Positions 14,032-21,899 of a stretch of DNA of 64,000 bases are shown here, piece after piece (the first letter of the stretch is position 1; every line of letters begins with the position of its first letter). The stretch covers positions 1 through 64,000 of the forward strand of contig JAFTOX010000001.1 of assembly GCA_017463585.1 (NCBI GenBank), written 5' to 3'. The translations under genes and the position numbers were made by a program. This stretch comes from Rikenellaceae bacterium (lineage in GTDB: Bacteria > Bacteroidota > Bacteroidia > Bacteroidales > Rikenellaceae). Below the pieces are notes generated by a model, which saw only the letters and a list, made by a program, of their open reading frames with translations, was not told the DNA's origin and searched no databases.

Positions 14032-15091
14032 CGTTCCTCGCCTAAAACTTTCCAAGAAATTTGCAAAATCACCAGCAAAATATCTGCGTAAAATTGTTAT
14101 TGACCACGCAGAAGGGAGAGGTCTATTAACCTCCGAAAACCGAGAAGAGTATCTGCAACGTATCGACCACGAGATAGCGGTATTTGAGCAATGTGGCTAT
14201 GTGGAGTATCTACTCGGTGTGGTGAATATGACCGAGCAGATGAGTCTGTTGGGAATATCATATATCGCAGGTCGTGGAGTCTTTTCTGCCTCGTTGGTCT
14301 TTTATTGCTTGCGAATAACGAATATAGACCCTATCAAGCACGATCTTTTATTCGCCCGATTTATGCCCGAGGATCGCCCAAAGTTTATCGAGGTGGAGTT
14401 GCTTATTAGTAAGATTTTGAGCCCATCTCATCTGCGAGATTTGGAGCAGGCGATTGCGTGCGATGAGAGCGAGGGGCATAGCGTAACGCTTGTAGTGTCA
14501 AATATCGCAGGGCTTATTAGTCGGACAAACCTCGATATTTGGGATAAGTGCGGATTGATGCTTACTGACTTGGCGAATGGCTGCGACTTACGAATACCGC
14601 TCGACGATGCCGAGACTTATCGCTCGTTCCAATATGGCGACTTGGCGGGAATCTATTGCCTAAATCGTAGGAGGTTGGTAAATGAGATGTATTTTAATCC
14701 GCCGACCTCGTTTGATGACTTGGTGCGCCTTTGTGCCATACATTGGCACGGTGCGTTTGAGATGTTTAGCGAAAACGATTCACGATACTGCTTTCAGGAG
14801 GAGATAATGCGTGATGCAATGGCGTGCGGATTTAGCGAGAGTGAGGCAGACGATTTGCGCCGTGCGGTGGGCAAGAAACAGACCGAAAAATTGGAGTTAT
14901 ACCGCCCTCGCTGGGTGGCAAAATATGGCGAAGCGAGCTGGCAAACGATGACCGAACAGGGGTTGTATGCCTACCCGAAGGCCCACGCAGTAGTGCTTGC
15001 CTACCTCGCCTACACTACCGCCTATCTCAAAACCCATTTCCCCGAGGAGTTTACCCGTGCAGCCCTGCGCATTGCTGCAAGCGATGAATAA
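14012..15091 (+). CDS. Compact DnaE (Pol III alpha)-like protein with altered catalytic residues
   Basis: A 359-residue protein colinear with part of the DNA polymerase III alpha subunit, which is normally over 1100 residues. Recognisable blocks: YLRKIVIDHAE and REEYLQRIDHEIAVFEQCGY (24-63), GRGVFSASLVFYCLRITNID (87-106, DnaE GRGSAAGSLVAY), IPLDD...GDLAGIYCLNRRR (195-221), FQEEIMRDAMACGFS...DDLRRAVGKK (261-289), and YAYPKAHAVVLAYLAYTTAY (319-338, DnaE YGFNKSHSAAYALVSYQTA). The catalytic D-x-D pair of DnaE appears as FIEVEL (E127, E129); D186 may match the third Asp. PHP, beta-clamp and OB regions are absent. It may be an inactive or repurposed polymerase palm acting as a DNA- or nucleotide-binding scaffold. 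Coupled to an FtsK-gamma gene by a 20-base overlap. Not a simple pseudogene: one intact frame with conserved ends. Confidence 0.75.
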   Translation: MSEHKISVPRLKLSKKFAKSPAKYLRKIVIDHAEGRGLLTSENREEYLQRIDHEIAVFEQCGYVEYLLGVVNMTEQMSLLGISYIAGRGVFSASLVFYCLRITNIDPIKHDLLFARFMPEDRPKFIEVELLISKILSPSHLRDLEQAIACDESEGHSVTLVVSNIAGLISRTNLDIWDKCGLMLTDLANGCDLRIPLDDAETYRSFQYGDLAGIYCLNRRRLVNEMYFNPPTSFDDLVRLCAIHWHGAFEMFSENDSRYCFQEEIMRDAMACGFSESEADDLRRAVGKKQTEKLELYRPRWVAKYGEASWQTMTEQGLYAYPKAHAVVLAYLAYTTAYLKTHFPEEFTRAALRIAASDE

Positions 15092-15225
15092 TAACTTATC
15101 CGCAAGGCACGTGAGTCGCCCCGCACACGCACAATCGAGGCGGTGTAAGGCTGAGATTTTATGCGGGCTTTGCAAAGAGATTACTACCTTTGTCGTTGTA
15201 TTATGAACATTAAACCTTGATTCAA

Positions 15226-15819
15226 ATGACCGAAAAAGAGAAGATGTTGCGTCAGATGTTGTATGATGCAAACAACGATACAGACCTTATCGAGGAGCGC
15301 AAGGTGGCGAAGGACCTCTGTTACGATTTCAACCATTTGCGTCCGTCGGATACCGCTGGACAACAGAAGATTATGCGTCAGTTGTTGGGTAAAACGGCGG
15401 GCGACAGCTTCTGCATTATTGCCCCGTTTTGGTGCGACTACGGCTACAATATCGAGATTGGCGAGAACTTCTTTGCCAACCACAACACGGTGATTTTGGA
15501 CGGTGCGAAGGTGAAGTTTGGCAATAATGTCTTCGTCGCCCCCAACTGCGGTTTTCACACGGCGGGACACCCAATCGATGCCGAGCGCCGCAATCAGGGC
15601 TTGGAGTATGCCTACCCTATCACCGTGGGCGACAATGTGTGGATTGGTGCGGGCGTGCAGGTTATGCCGGGCGTTACGATCGGCTCGAATGTCGTTATTG
15701 GAGGTGGGTCGGTGGTAGTCAAGGATATTCCGTCGAATGTGGTTGCGGTGGGCAACCCCTGCCGTGTCGTGCGCACGATCACCGACGAGGACAAACTGAA
15801 ATCGTGGGATAGGGAGTAG
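15226..15819 (+). CDS. Sugar O-acetyltransferase (maltose/galactoside acetyltransferase family)
   Basis: A 197-residue left-handed beta-helix acetyltransferase of the Maa/LacA type: an N-terminal Mac domain (MTEKEKMLRQMLYDANNDTD), hexapeptide repeats (ITVGDNVWIGAGVQVMPGV, IGSNVVIGGGSVVVKDIP) and the catalytic His in GFHTAGHP. It transfers acetyl from acetyl-CoA to sugars in the cytoplasm. The ATG at 15226 is used rather than the TTG at 15217. A TACCTTTG element at 15185-15192 and the terminator at 15838 make it monocistronic. Composition is nearer to the core genome than that of its neighbours. Confidence 0.9.
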   Translation: MTEKEKMLRQMLYDANNDTDLIEERKVAKDLCYDFNHLRPSDTAGQQKIMRQLLGKTAGDSFCIIAPFWCDYGYNIEIGENFFANHNTVILDGAKVKFGNNVFVAPNCGFHTAGHPIDAERRNQGLEYAYPITVGDNVWIGAGVQVMPGVTIGSNVVIGGGSVVVKDIPSNVVAVGNPCRVVRTITDEDKLKSWDRE

Positions 15820-15837
15820 AGCGCAATAAGTTAAAAT

Positions 15838-15870
15838 AGAGAAAAAGTTTCAGCTTTTTCTCTTTTTTTA
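15838..15870 (+). terminator. Terminator after the acetyltransferase gene
   Basis: Stem AGAGAAAAAG (15838-15847) with CTTTTTCTCT (15854-15863), loop TTTCAG, T-run. Nearly the same hairpin occurs at 17011-17040. Confidence 0.8.
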
Positions 15871-15886
15871 TTTGCGTTTGTCAGAA

Positions 15887-15912
15887 GTTGTCAAAAACGC
15901 AGGGTAACTTTG
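15887..15912 (+). promoter_or_regulatory. Promoter of the 54-aa acidic protein gene
   Basis: GTTG ending at 15890, 14 bases, TAACTTTG at 15905-15912, 30 bases before the ATG at 15943. Confidence 0.5.
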
Positions 15913-15942
15913 TCGCAAAGTAAACCCTTAATTGTTTTTGTT

Positions 15943-16107
15943 ATGTCACTACGGGATTGGCTGCTTGCAGCGTGGATTTATGAGGAGTTGTTCGATGATG
16001 ACTTGGTCACCACCTCGCACAACAACACTCACGACTATGATTCGTCAGACGACCGCGATAACCGCGACGATTACGACGATTACGATGTATTCAAAGATCT
16101 TTTTTAA
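15943..16107 (+). CDS. Small Asp-rich protein (54 aa)
   Basis: A 54-residue protein beginning MSLRDWLLAAWIYEELFDDD, followed by a low-complexity acidic tail of Asp, Tyr, Arg and Asn (DSSDDRDNRDDYDDYDVF). It is preceded by a good promoter. The amphipathic start plus acidic tail would suit a DNA mimic or a chaperone-binding peptide, but there is no homology to support that. Function unknown. Confidence 0.5.
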   Translation: MSLRDWLLAAWIYEELFDDDLVTTSHNNTHDYDSSDDRDNRDDYDDYDVFKDLF

Positions 16108-16162
16108 TTTACCTCGGGCATAAGTTTTCGCAGTCGCACAACCTCCATTTAGAAATAATTGC

Positions 16163-16170
16163 TAACTTTG
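16163..16170 (+). promoter_or_regulatory. -7 element of the promoter before the 197-aa hypothetical
   Basis: TAACTTTG inside the longer string AAATAATTGCTAACTTTG, which recurs at 17050-17067 and, with small changes, near 20049 and 26522. No clear -33 TTTG is seen here. Confidence 0.45.
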
Positions 16171-16209
16171 TGTGAGTTAAGTAATACTCAATAATACAGA
16201 ATCGAAGTT

Positions 16210-16803
16210 ATGAAATTTGGATTTCGGATGCCGTCTTGGAGAAAAAGTCTTGCCGCAAGTACAAAGGCTGCATTAACACGAGAGATTAGACGAGCGATAG
16301 TCCCAGACTATGGAAAGAGATCTGGTAGTGTTTTTGTCAATCCGAAGAAGCATGTGTACAATCAACTATATAATCTAACATCAGCCAACCCAATAGATAT
16401 TATATGTGGTTCTGCAAATTCTGATCAATCTGATTCTGCTTCATCTTATAACCAAAAGCACATTAGACAAGATAGAACTGAACCACAAGTAGTAGTGCTT
16501 GAAAAGATAATGAAGAGTGATGAAAAACGATTATTAGATGAATTTTTGGATGGGCGCCAAGAATACAAATACAATATGACGCTTTTGAAGGCAAATGTAA
16601 AGCTTTCTAATGCATTAGTGGAGTATTACAAACGCCCAGTTTCTACTAATCTATTTGAGGAATTAGAACAGATTCTTTACAAAAGACTATCCTCAGTAAA
16701 ACGAGAATCTACAAAACTTGAATATATCGCAGCAATTAAAGTACTTAATGCGTTAAGAGAGTGTGGTAACTTTGAAGATGCACTAAAACAAATAAATAAT
16801 TAG
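16210..16803 (+). CDS. Hypothetical protein with FGFRMPSWRKSLAA N-terminus
   Basis: A 197-residue protein in AT-rich DNA. The first ~60 residues (KFGFRMPSWRKSLAAST, then NPKKHVYNQLYNLTS) resemble a short basic module found at the start of small phage- and island-encoded proteins: F-G-F-R-x-P-S-x-x-K, later N-P-K-K-x-x-Y-N. After a Ser/Gln-rich linker (60-95) comes a helical region (KIMKSDEKRLLDEFLDGRQE to the end). No signal peptide or TM segment. It is followed after 8 bases by a 58-residue ORF. Function unknown. Confidence 0.55.
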   Translation: MKFGFRMPSWRKSLAASTKAALTREIRRAIVPDYGKRSGSVFVNPKKHVYNQLYNLTSANPIDIICGSANSDQSDSASSYNQKHIRQDRTEPQVVVLEKIMKSDEKRLLDEFLDGRQEYKYNMTLLKANVKLSNALVEYYKRPVSTNLFEELEQILYKRLSSVKRESTKLEYIAAIKVLNALRECGNFEDALKQINN

Positions 16804-16811
16804 AAGAATAT

Positions 16812-16988
16812 ATGGCAAAAAATCTAGTAATAACCACGACTCTTGAAACCTGGAATGACTTAATATCATTAAATCAAAAATTCCTTAATAAATTTGTTTT
16901 TAGAGAACAAGCCGATTCTGCAGGGGCCTACACCTACATATCCCCCGGCAAGTTCGAGTTAATCGACAAGCCAAAGATCGGATTGTAG
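16812..16988 (+). CDS. Hypothetical small protein (58 aa)
   Basis: A short ORF from ATG 16812 to TAG 16986-16988, starting MAKNLVITTTLETWNDLISL and ending GKFELIDKPKIGL. It begins 8 bases after the previous stop and ends before a terminator, so it is probably the second gene of that operon. The 3' half is clearly GC-richer than the 5' half, so it may be a chimera at the island edge: 16.9 kb is where sequence composition changes to that of the core genome. Confidence 0.45.
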   Translation: MAKNLVITTTLETWNDLISLNQKFLNKFVFREQADSAGAYTYISPGKFELIDKPKIGL

Positions 16989-17010
16989 GGCTTGCGGGAA
17001 ATTTACTCGA

Positions 17011-17046
17011 AGAGAGAAAAAGTTTCGGCTTTTTCTCTCTTTGTTT
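17011..17046 (+). terminator. Terminator at the right edge of the accessory island
   Basis: Stem AGAGAGAAAAAG (17011-17022) with CTTTTTCTCTCT (17029-17040), loop TTTCGG, then a T-rich tail. Near-identical to the hairpin at 15838-15863. Confidence 0.8.
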
Positions 17047-17089
17047 TTGAGATAATTGCTAACTTTGTAGAGAACAAATTTTAAGCACT

Positions 17090-17806
17090 ATGACACCACA
17101 GCAATTTATCGAGAAGTTTCGGGAGGCGTTTGGTGAGGCTGCGCCACTGCCCATTGCGTTTTGGTATGGCGACACCGCCATTAATGCCGAGAGCCGTGTA
17201 CCTCGTTGTATGATTGGCGCAATTCGCAAGGTATGCGAGGGTAACACACTGACACTCACCGCCGAAAACGTGCAGTGCGGCGGTGGCGGACTCTACACCG
17301 CCTTTCGTCCGATGCCCGAGCGTGTGCCTCTGTTTGTGTCCGAAACCGAGCACTACAAGCAGACACCCGACCAGGTGCGCCGCTATGTCGAGAGCCTCGA
17401 AATCGAGCTGACCGACAAACCCTACTTGAACTTTGTGCGTGTCGATCAACTTGCGAATTGGGAGGGCGTTGATGCGGTTGTATTCTTCGCTACACCCGAC
17501 GTCCTGTCGGGACTTTGCACGTGGGCATTCTACGATAACGATGCCGACGACGCAGTCGTTACGAAGTTCGCATCGGGCTGTGCAGCAACGGTTTCGTTCG
17601 CCACAACGGAGAATCGCAAGGGCGGCCGCAGTTGTTTCCTCGGAATGCTCGACCCCTCGGCACGCCCCCTCGTTCCGAAGCACGAACTGACCTTCGTGGT
17701 GCCGATGAGCCGCTTTGCGGAAATGCTCCAAACGATGCCCGACTCGGCACTCTACCAAAAGGCATTTTCGATTGTCAAGCGCAGAATAAATGGCGAGATC
17801 GGGTAA
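17090..17806 (+). CDS. DUF169 family protein
   Basis: A 238-residue cytoplasmic protein of the DUF169 (COG2043) family: an N-terminal FREAFGEAAPLPIAFWYGD, a Cys-containing MIGAIRKVCEGNTLTLTAEN and CGGGGLYTAF, and the C-terminal HELTFVVPMSRFAEMLQTMP. Members are widespread in anaerobes; the reaction is unknown and the conserved Cys may hold a cofactor or metal. Own promoter element TAACTTTG at 17060-17067. The neighbour 66 bases downstream is a flavin reductase family protein, so a redox context is possible. Confidence 0.75.
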   Translation: MTPQQFIEKFREAFGEAAPLPIAFWYGDTAINAESRVPRCMIGAIRKVCEGNTLTLTAENVQCGGGGLYTAFRPMPERVPLFVSETEHYKQTPDQVRRYVESLEIELTDKPYLNFVRVDQLANWEGVDAVVFFATPDVLSGLCTWAFYDNDADDAVVTKFASGCAATVSFATTENRKGGRSCFLGMLDPSARPLVPKHELTFVVPMSRFAEMLQTMPDSALYQKAFSIVKRRINGEIG

Positions 17807-17871
17807 GCCACTTGAAGGCTACATACATTTGGCGGAAATTTTGAATTTGGATAGATAAAAACAAGATATTT

Positions 17872-18429
17872 ATGCGTAAGAATTTTGGATCAAAGAGTTG
17901 GCTCTACCCGATGCCGGTGCTGATTGTGGCGGCGTATGACGAGGCGGGCAAGCCCAATGCGATGAATGCTGCGTGGGGTGGAATTTTCACCGATGATCAT
18001 ATCGGAATCTGCATTTCGGAGGAGCACAAAACCACCAAAAATATCCTCGCAACCAAGGCATTCACGGTGAGTATGGCGACCGTCGATCAGCTCGCGGCGT
18101 GCGACTATGTGGGTATCGTGTCGGGCAATAAGGAGGCGGACAAGTTCGCCAAGGCGGGCTTTACGGCAGTGCGCTCGGAGGCGGTCAATGCGCCGATTAT
18201 CAACGAGTTGACGATGACATTGGAGTGTGAAATGGTGTCGTATGACGTGGAGAGCAACCATCTGGTTGGTCGCATTGTGAATGTGAGTGCCGACGAGAGC
18301 GTTCTGACCGACGGCAAGATCGACTACCGCAAATTGCGTCCAATCACCTACGACCCGATTAACCACCACTATATCGAGCTGGGTGCCGTAGTCGGCAACG
18401 CCTTCTCGGACGGCAAGCAGTTGAAGTAA
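17872..18429 (+). CDS. Flavin reductase family protein (flavoredoxin-like)
   Basis: A 185-residue FMN-binding split-barrel protein of the flavin reductase-like family: YPMPVLIVAAYDEAGKPNAM, NAAWGGIFTDDHIGICISEE, KTTKNILATKAFTVSMATVD. These proteins bind FMN and move electrons between NAD(P)H or ferredoxin and acceptors in the cytoplasm. The start (ATG 17872) gives the usual family length. A bidirectional terminator separates it from the convergent catalase gene. Confidence 0.85.
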   Translation: MRKNFGSKSWLYPMPVLIVAAYDEAGKPNAMNAAWGGIFTDDHIGICISEEHKTTKNILATKAFTVSMATVDQLAACDYVGIVSGNKEADKFAKAGFTAVRSEAVNAPIINELTMTLECEMVSYDVESNHLVGRIVNVSADESVLTDGKIDYRKLRPITYDPINHHYIELGAVVGNAFSDGKQLK

Positions 18430-18450
18430 TTCGACCTCGACAACAACACA

Positions 18451-18486
18451 AAGGGACTACCTCGGCGCGGGGCAGTCCCTTCGTTT
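18451..18486. terminator. Bidirectional terminator between flavin reductase and catalase
   Basis: AAGGGACT (18451-18458) pairs with AGTCCCTT (18474-18481). The genes converge here. Confidence 0.7.
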
Positions 18487-18489
18487 ATT

Positions 18490-19992
18490 CTATCGGCAAT
18501 CCCACGTCGGGTGGGCGGGGTCGTCGGCCGTGAGCGCCTCGGCGAGCGAGAGCCCCAATGCCTTAGCAACGCCCTCGCCATACGTGGGGTCGGCACGGTG
18601 GCAGTTGCGGATATGGCGCTGTTTTATAAACACTTCCGCATCACCCATTGCACGAGCCGTATTTTCGCACGTGGCGTGCTGATCCTCCGCCGACATCAAT
18701 CGCCACAATTTGCCCGGCTGCGTGTAGTAGTCGCTATCCAGCTCGCGTTCGTCGTAGTTATAAACTTCGCCACACGTCTGCAAAGGTGGCTCTTTGAGCG
18801 TGGGCTGGTCCTGCCACTCGCCATAGCTATTCGGTTCATACGAGATCGTGCGCCCTACGTTATCGTCGGTGCGCATCTGCCCGTCGCGGTGGTAGGCGTG
18901 ATAGGGACAGCGTGGGCGATTGATGGGGATCAAGTGGTGGTTCACACCCAAGCGGTAGCGTTGCGCATCGCCATACGAAAACAGTCGTCCCTGCAACATC
19001 TTGTCGGGCGAAAAGCCAATGCCGTCGATGATATTCATCGGGTTGAATGCCGCCTGCTCGGTCTCGGCAAAGAAGTTCTCGGGGTTGCGGTTAAGTTCCA
19101 GAATACCAACATCGTACAGCGGAAAATCACCGTGATACCACACCTTTGTCAGATCGAACGGATTGATATGGTACTCGCGCGCCTGCTCCTCGCTCATCAA
19201 CTGCACCTGCATCAACCAACGTGGGTATTCGCCACGCTCGATCGCTTCGAACAGATCGCGCTGGTGCGACTCGCGGTCCTTGGCTATCAGAGCCTCTGCC
19301 TCCGCGTCGGTCAAGTTTTTGATACCCTGCAATGTACGCAGATGAAATTTGACCCACGTGCGGCGGTTGTCGGCGTCAAAAAAACTATAAGTGTGGCTGC
19401 CAAAACCGTGCATATGGCGGAACGAAAGGGGGATCCCTCGCGGCGACATCGTGATCGTTACCTGATGTAGCGCCTCGGGCAGCAGAGTCCAGAAATCCCA
19501 ATTGCTATTTGCTGAGCGCATACCCGTGCGCGGGTCGCGTTTGATTGCGTGGTTGAGGTCGGGGAACTTCAAGGGGTCGCGCAAGAAAAAGACGGGTGTA
19601 TTGTTGCCCACCAAATCCCAATTACCCGTGTCGGTATAGAATTTCATCGCAAAACCTCGAATATCTCGCTCGGCGTCGGCTGCTCCACGCTCGCCCGCCA
19701 CGGTCGAGAAACGGACAAAGCAGTCGGTCTTTTTGCCCACTTCGGCGAAAATCGAGGCTCGCGTGTAGGCCGTGATGTCGTGCGTAACGGTGAATGTGCC
19801 GTAGGCTCCCGCCCCCTTGGCATGCATACGGCGTTCGGGAATCACCTCACGGTCGAAGTGGGCGAGTTTTTCCATATACCACGGGTCTTGCAGGGTTACG
19901 GGGCCACGCACGCCGGCGGTCTGCGTATTCTGGTTATCGGCAATGGGACGCCCATTCTCTGCCGTCAAATGCTTTTTCTTCGTCTGCTTCAT
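18490..19992 (-). CDS. katA: Monofunctional haem catalase
   Basis: A 500-residue clade-type small-subunit catalase that disproportionates hydrogen peroxide to water and oxygen in the cytoplasm. The catalytic residues are present: H57 in [16 protein letters not shown]130 in [14 protein letters not shown], and the haem ligand Y340 in [15 protein letters not shown]-terminal [12 protein letters not shown] and C-terminal features are normal. It lies alone on the minus strand. The only visible upstream feature is an AT-rich stretch; no OxyR site was recognised. Aerotolerance in an otherwise anaerobe-like gene set is the likely purpose. Confidence 0.97.
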   Translation of the reverse strand: MKQTKKKHLTAENGRPIADNQNTQTAGVRGPVTLQDPWYMEKLAHFDREVIPERRMHAKGAGAYGTFTVTHDITAYTRASIFAEVGKKTDCFVRFSTVAGERGAADAERDIRGFAMKFYTDTGNWDLVGNNTPVFFLRDPLKFPDLNHAIKRDPRTGMRSANSNWDFWTLLPEALHQVTITMSPRGIPLSFRHMHGFGSHTYSFFDADNRRTWVKFHLRTLQGIKNLTDAEAEALIAKDRESHQRDLFEAIERGEYPRWLMQVQLMSEEQAREYHINPFDLTKVWYHGDFPLYDVGILELNRNPENFFAETEQAAFNPMNIIDGIGFSPDKMLQGRLFSYGDAQRYRLGVNHHLIPINRPRCPYHAYHRDGQMRTDDNVGRTISYEPNSYGEWQDQPTLKEPPLQTCGEVYNYDERELDSDYYTQPGKLWRLMSAEDQHATCENTARAMGDAEVFIKQRHIRNCHRADPTYGEGVAKALGLSLAEALTADDPAHPTWDCR

Positions 19993-20173
19993 ATCAGATT
20001 ATTTTATAAGAATTTACACGGCAAACTCCAAAATTGTGCCACGGGTAATGAAATAATCACTAACTTTGTAAGAAATTGTTTGCGCAACCGAACGCGCACA
20101 CGTAGCCCGCTGCCGAACAAGCGAAACGCAGGTTGGAAGATAAAAATATGAAATAGCTAATTAAGTTACCAAT

Positions 20174-20569
20174 ATGAAACGACTACTCATTCTAATAGCA
20201 TTGTGCCTCTGCTCAACTAATTTATTTGCACAAAATCGTGTTTATTGTGAAATCGTAGAAAGAAATCCATCTAGTAAGAAAGTAAAGGTTATTATTGACT
20301 TTGGTCAAAAGCGAGAGAGAGGCAAAGCATCACAAACTCTTGTAAATAACAGAGGTGAAATAGTGATATTTAATTCAAAAATAGACGCTCTAAATTATAT
20401 GGATAGCCTTGGATGGAATTTTTTACAAGCATACACAGTTGTAAGCGGAGGTAGCGCTAATGGAACAGGCGCAACTTCGAGTGAGATTCATTGGCTATTA
20501 TACAAAGATGCAACAGAGGACAACGACCCATATAAAGGGCTAATAACGAAAGAAATATACAATAAATAG
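20174..20569 (+). CDS. Secreted hypothetical protein
   Basis: A 131-residue protein with a clear signal peptide (MKRLLILIALCLCSTNLFAQ, cleavage after A-Q-like site near 19-20), so it is periplasmic or exported. The mature part has an alternating beta pattern and a GGSANGTGATSSEIHWLLYK segment. No Cys for lipidation. AT-rich compared with neighbours. It is preceded by a TAACTTTG-type element near 20061-20068 and a long leader. It is followed 33 bases later by pncB. Function unknown. Confidence 0.65.
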   Translation: MKRLLILIALCLCSTNLFAQNRVYCEIVERNPSSKKVKVIIDFGQKRERGKASQTLVNNRGEIVIFNSKIDALNYMDSLGWNFLQAYTVVSGGSANGTGATSSEIHWLLYKDATEDNDPYKGLITKEIYNK

Positions 20570-20602
20570 ACACATTGTTCGCCACATAAGAAAACTACAA
20601 CT

Positions 20603-21790
20603 ATGATAATTAGCTCCGTTCTCGAAAATGATCTTTATAAGTTTTCGATGTCCTATTACTACCAAGTGCACTACCCCAATGCGTGGGGTGCGTTCACATT
20701 CCACGACCGAAACAATACGCAATATACCGACGAGTTTGTCGTCGCTCTCCGAGAGGAGTTCGAAAACCTCGCAACACTCGCTCTGCAACCCGCCGAATTT
20801 GAGTGGGCGGTTAAGACCATAAACTACATTCCGCAATGCTTTTGGGAGTGGCTCAGTCAGTTCCGATTCGAGCCCGCGAAGATCCGCACGTGGCTGGACG
20901 AGGAGCGTCATCTGCATATCGAGGTTGCCGACGCAATGTACAAGGTTACATTCTACGAAATTCCGATTTTGGCGATCGTTTCCGAGCTCTATCACCGCTC
21001 GATTGGCGACGGATTCCAGACCCGCGAGGAGCTTGCCGAGGCGATGACGCCACGAATGGAGAAAAAGGCTGCGATCGCCTCGCAACACAACCTCTACTTT
21101 GCCGATTTCGGTATGCGCCGCCGTTTCAGCGCCCTCTCCGAGCAGCTCGTTATCGAGTATATGAAGGAGCACTGCCCGACCTTCACGGGCACATCGACCG
21201 TTGCGCTGGCAATGAAGTACAACATTCGCCCGATCGGCACAATGGCGCACGAGTGTTTTATGTTTCAGGCGGCGGTCCACACCCCCAAAGAGGCCAACTA
21301 CGAGGTGATGGAGCGCTGGGTCGATGTCTATGACGGCAACCTCGGCACGGTGCTCACCGACACCTATACGGTCGATACCTTTCTGCGCAACTTCTCGATG
21401 AAGCTGGCCAAACTATACGACGGCGTGCGCCACGATAGCGGCGACCCGAAGCTGTTTGGCGACCGCATTATTGAGAAATATGAGTCGTATGGCATTGATC
21501 CGCTGAGCAAGACGATCGTATTCTCGGACGGATTGGATTTCGACGCAGCGGCCGAGATTAAGGAGTATTTTGCGGGTCGCATTAAGGTGACCTTCGGCAT
21601 TGGTACCAACCTCACGTGCGATATCCCCGGCGTGCGCCCGATGAATATCGTGATGAAGTTGAAGGAGTGCCGAATCAACGCCCGCCAACCGATCTATGGT
21701 TGCGTCAAACTGAGCGACGTCGCAGGCAAAGCCATCGGCACCCGAGAGGACATCGCCAACTACAAATATCAGCTCGGGATAAAGGAGTAA
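20603..21790 (+). CDS. pncB: Nicotinate phosphoribosyltransferase
   Basis: A 395-residue enzyme that joins nicotinate and PRPP (with ATP) to nicotinate mononucleotide in NAD salvage. Family signatures: an N-terminal ENDLYKFSMSYYYQVHYP, the RRRFS-like region MRRRFSALSEQL, catalytic-His segment RPIGTMAHECFM, DSGDPKLFGDRI, and FGIGTNLTCDIPGVRPMNIV. Length is typical. The start is ATG 20603. The following 100 bases before the glycosyltransferase-like gene are AT-rich and hold its promoter. Confidence 0.95.
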   Translation: MIISSVLENDLYKFSMSYYYQVHYPNAWGAFTFHDRNNTQYTDEFVVALREEFENLATLALQPAEFEWAVKTINYIPQCFWEWLSQFRFEPAKIRTWLDEERHLHIEVADAMYKVTFYEIPILAIVSELYHRSIGDGFQTREELAEAMTPRMEKKAAIASQHNLYFADFGMRRRFSALSEQLVIEYMKEHCPTFTGTSTVALAMKYNIRPIGTMAHECFMFQAAVHTPKEANYEVMERWVDVYDGNLGTVLTDTYTVDTFLRNFSMKLAKLYDGVRHDSGDPKLFGDRIIEKYESYGIDPLSKTIVFSDGLDFDAAAEIKEYFAGRIKVTFGIGTNLTCDIPGVRPMNIVMKLKECRINARQPIYGCVKLSDVAGKAIGTREDIANYKYQLGIKE

Positions 21791-21899
21791 TAGCAAATAC
21801 AATTGTCATTTTTGATCTTTATAAAAATTTACTACCTTTATCATAATTTTGCAAAATATTGTTACGATTTTACATTAAATAGATCCTCACTTGATTGAT

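Noticed and set aside
14012..15091. Reading the DnaE-like gene as a plain pseudogene fragment of dnaE
   Set aside because: The frame is intact, conserved blocks are spread along the whole protein, the internal spacing is shortened in several places, and it is translationally coupled to the preceding gene. These are not signs of a truncated remnant.
18511..19470. A 319-codon plus-strand frame opposite katA
   Set aside because: The minus-strand catalase has all catalytic residues; the plus frame has no domain.
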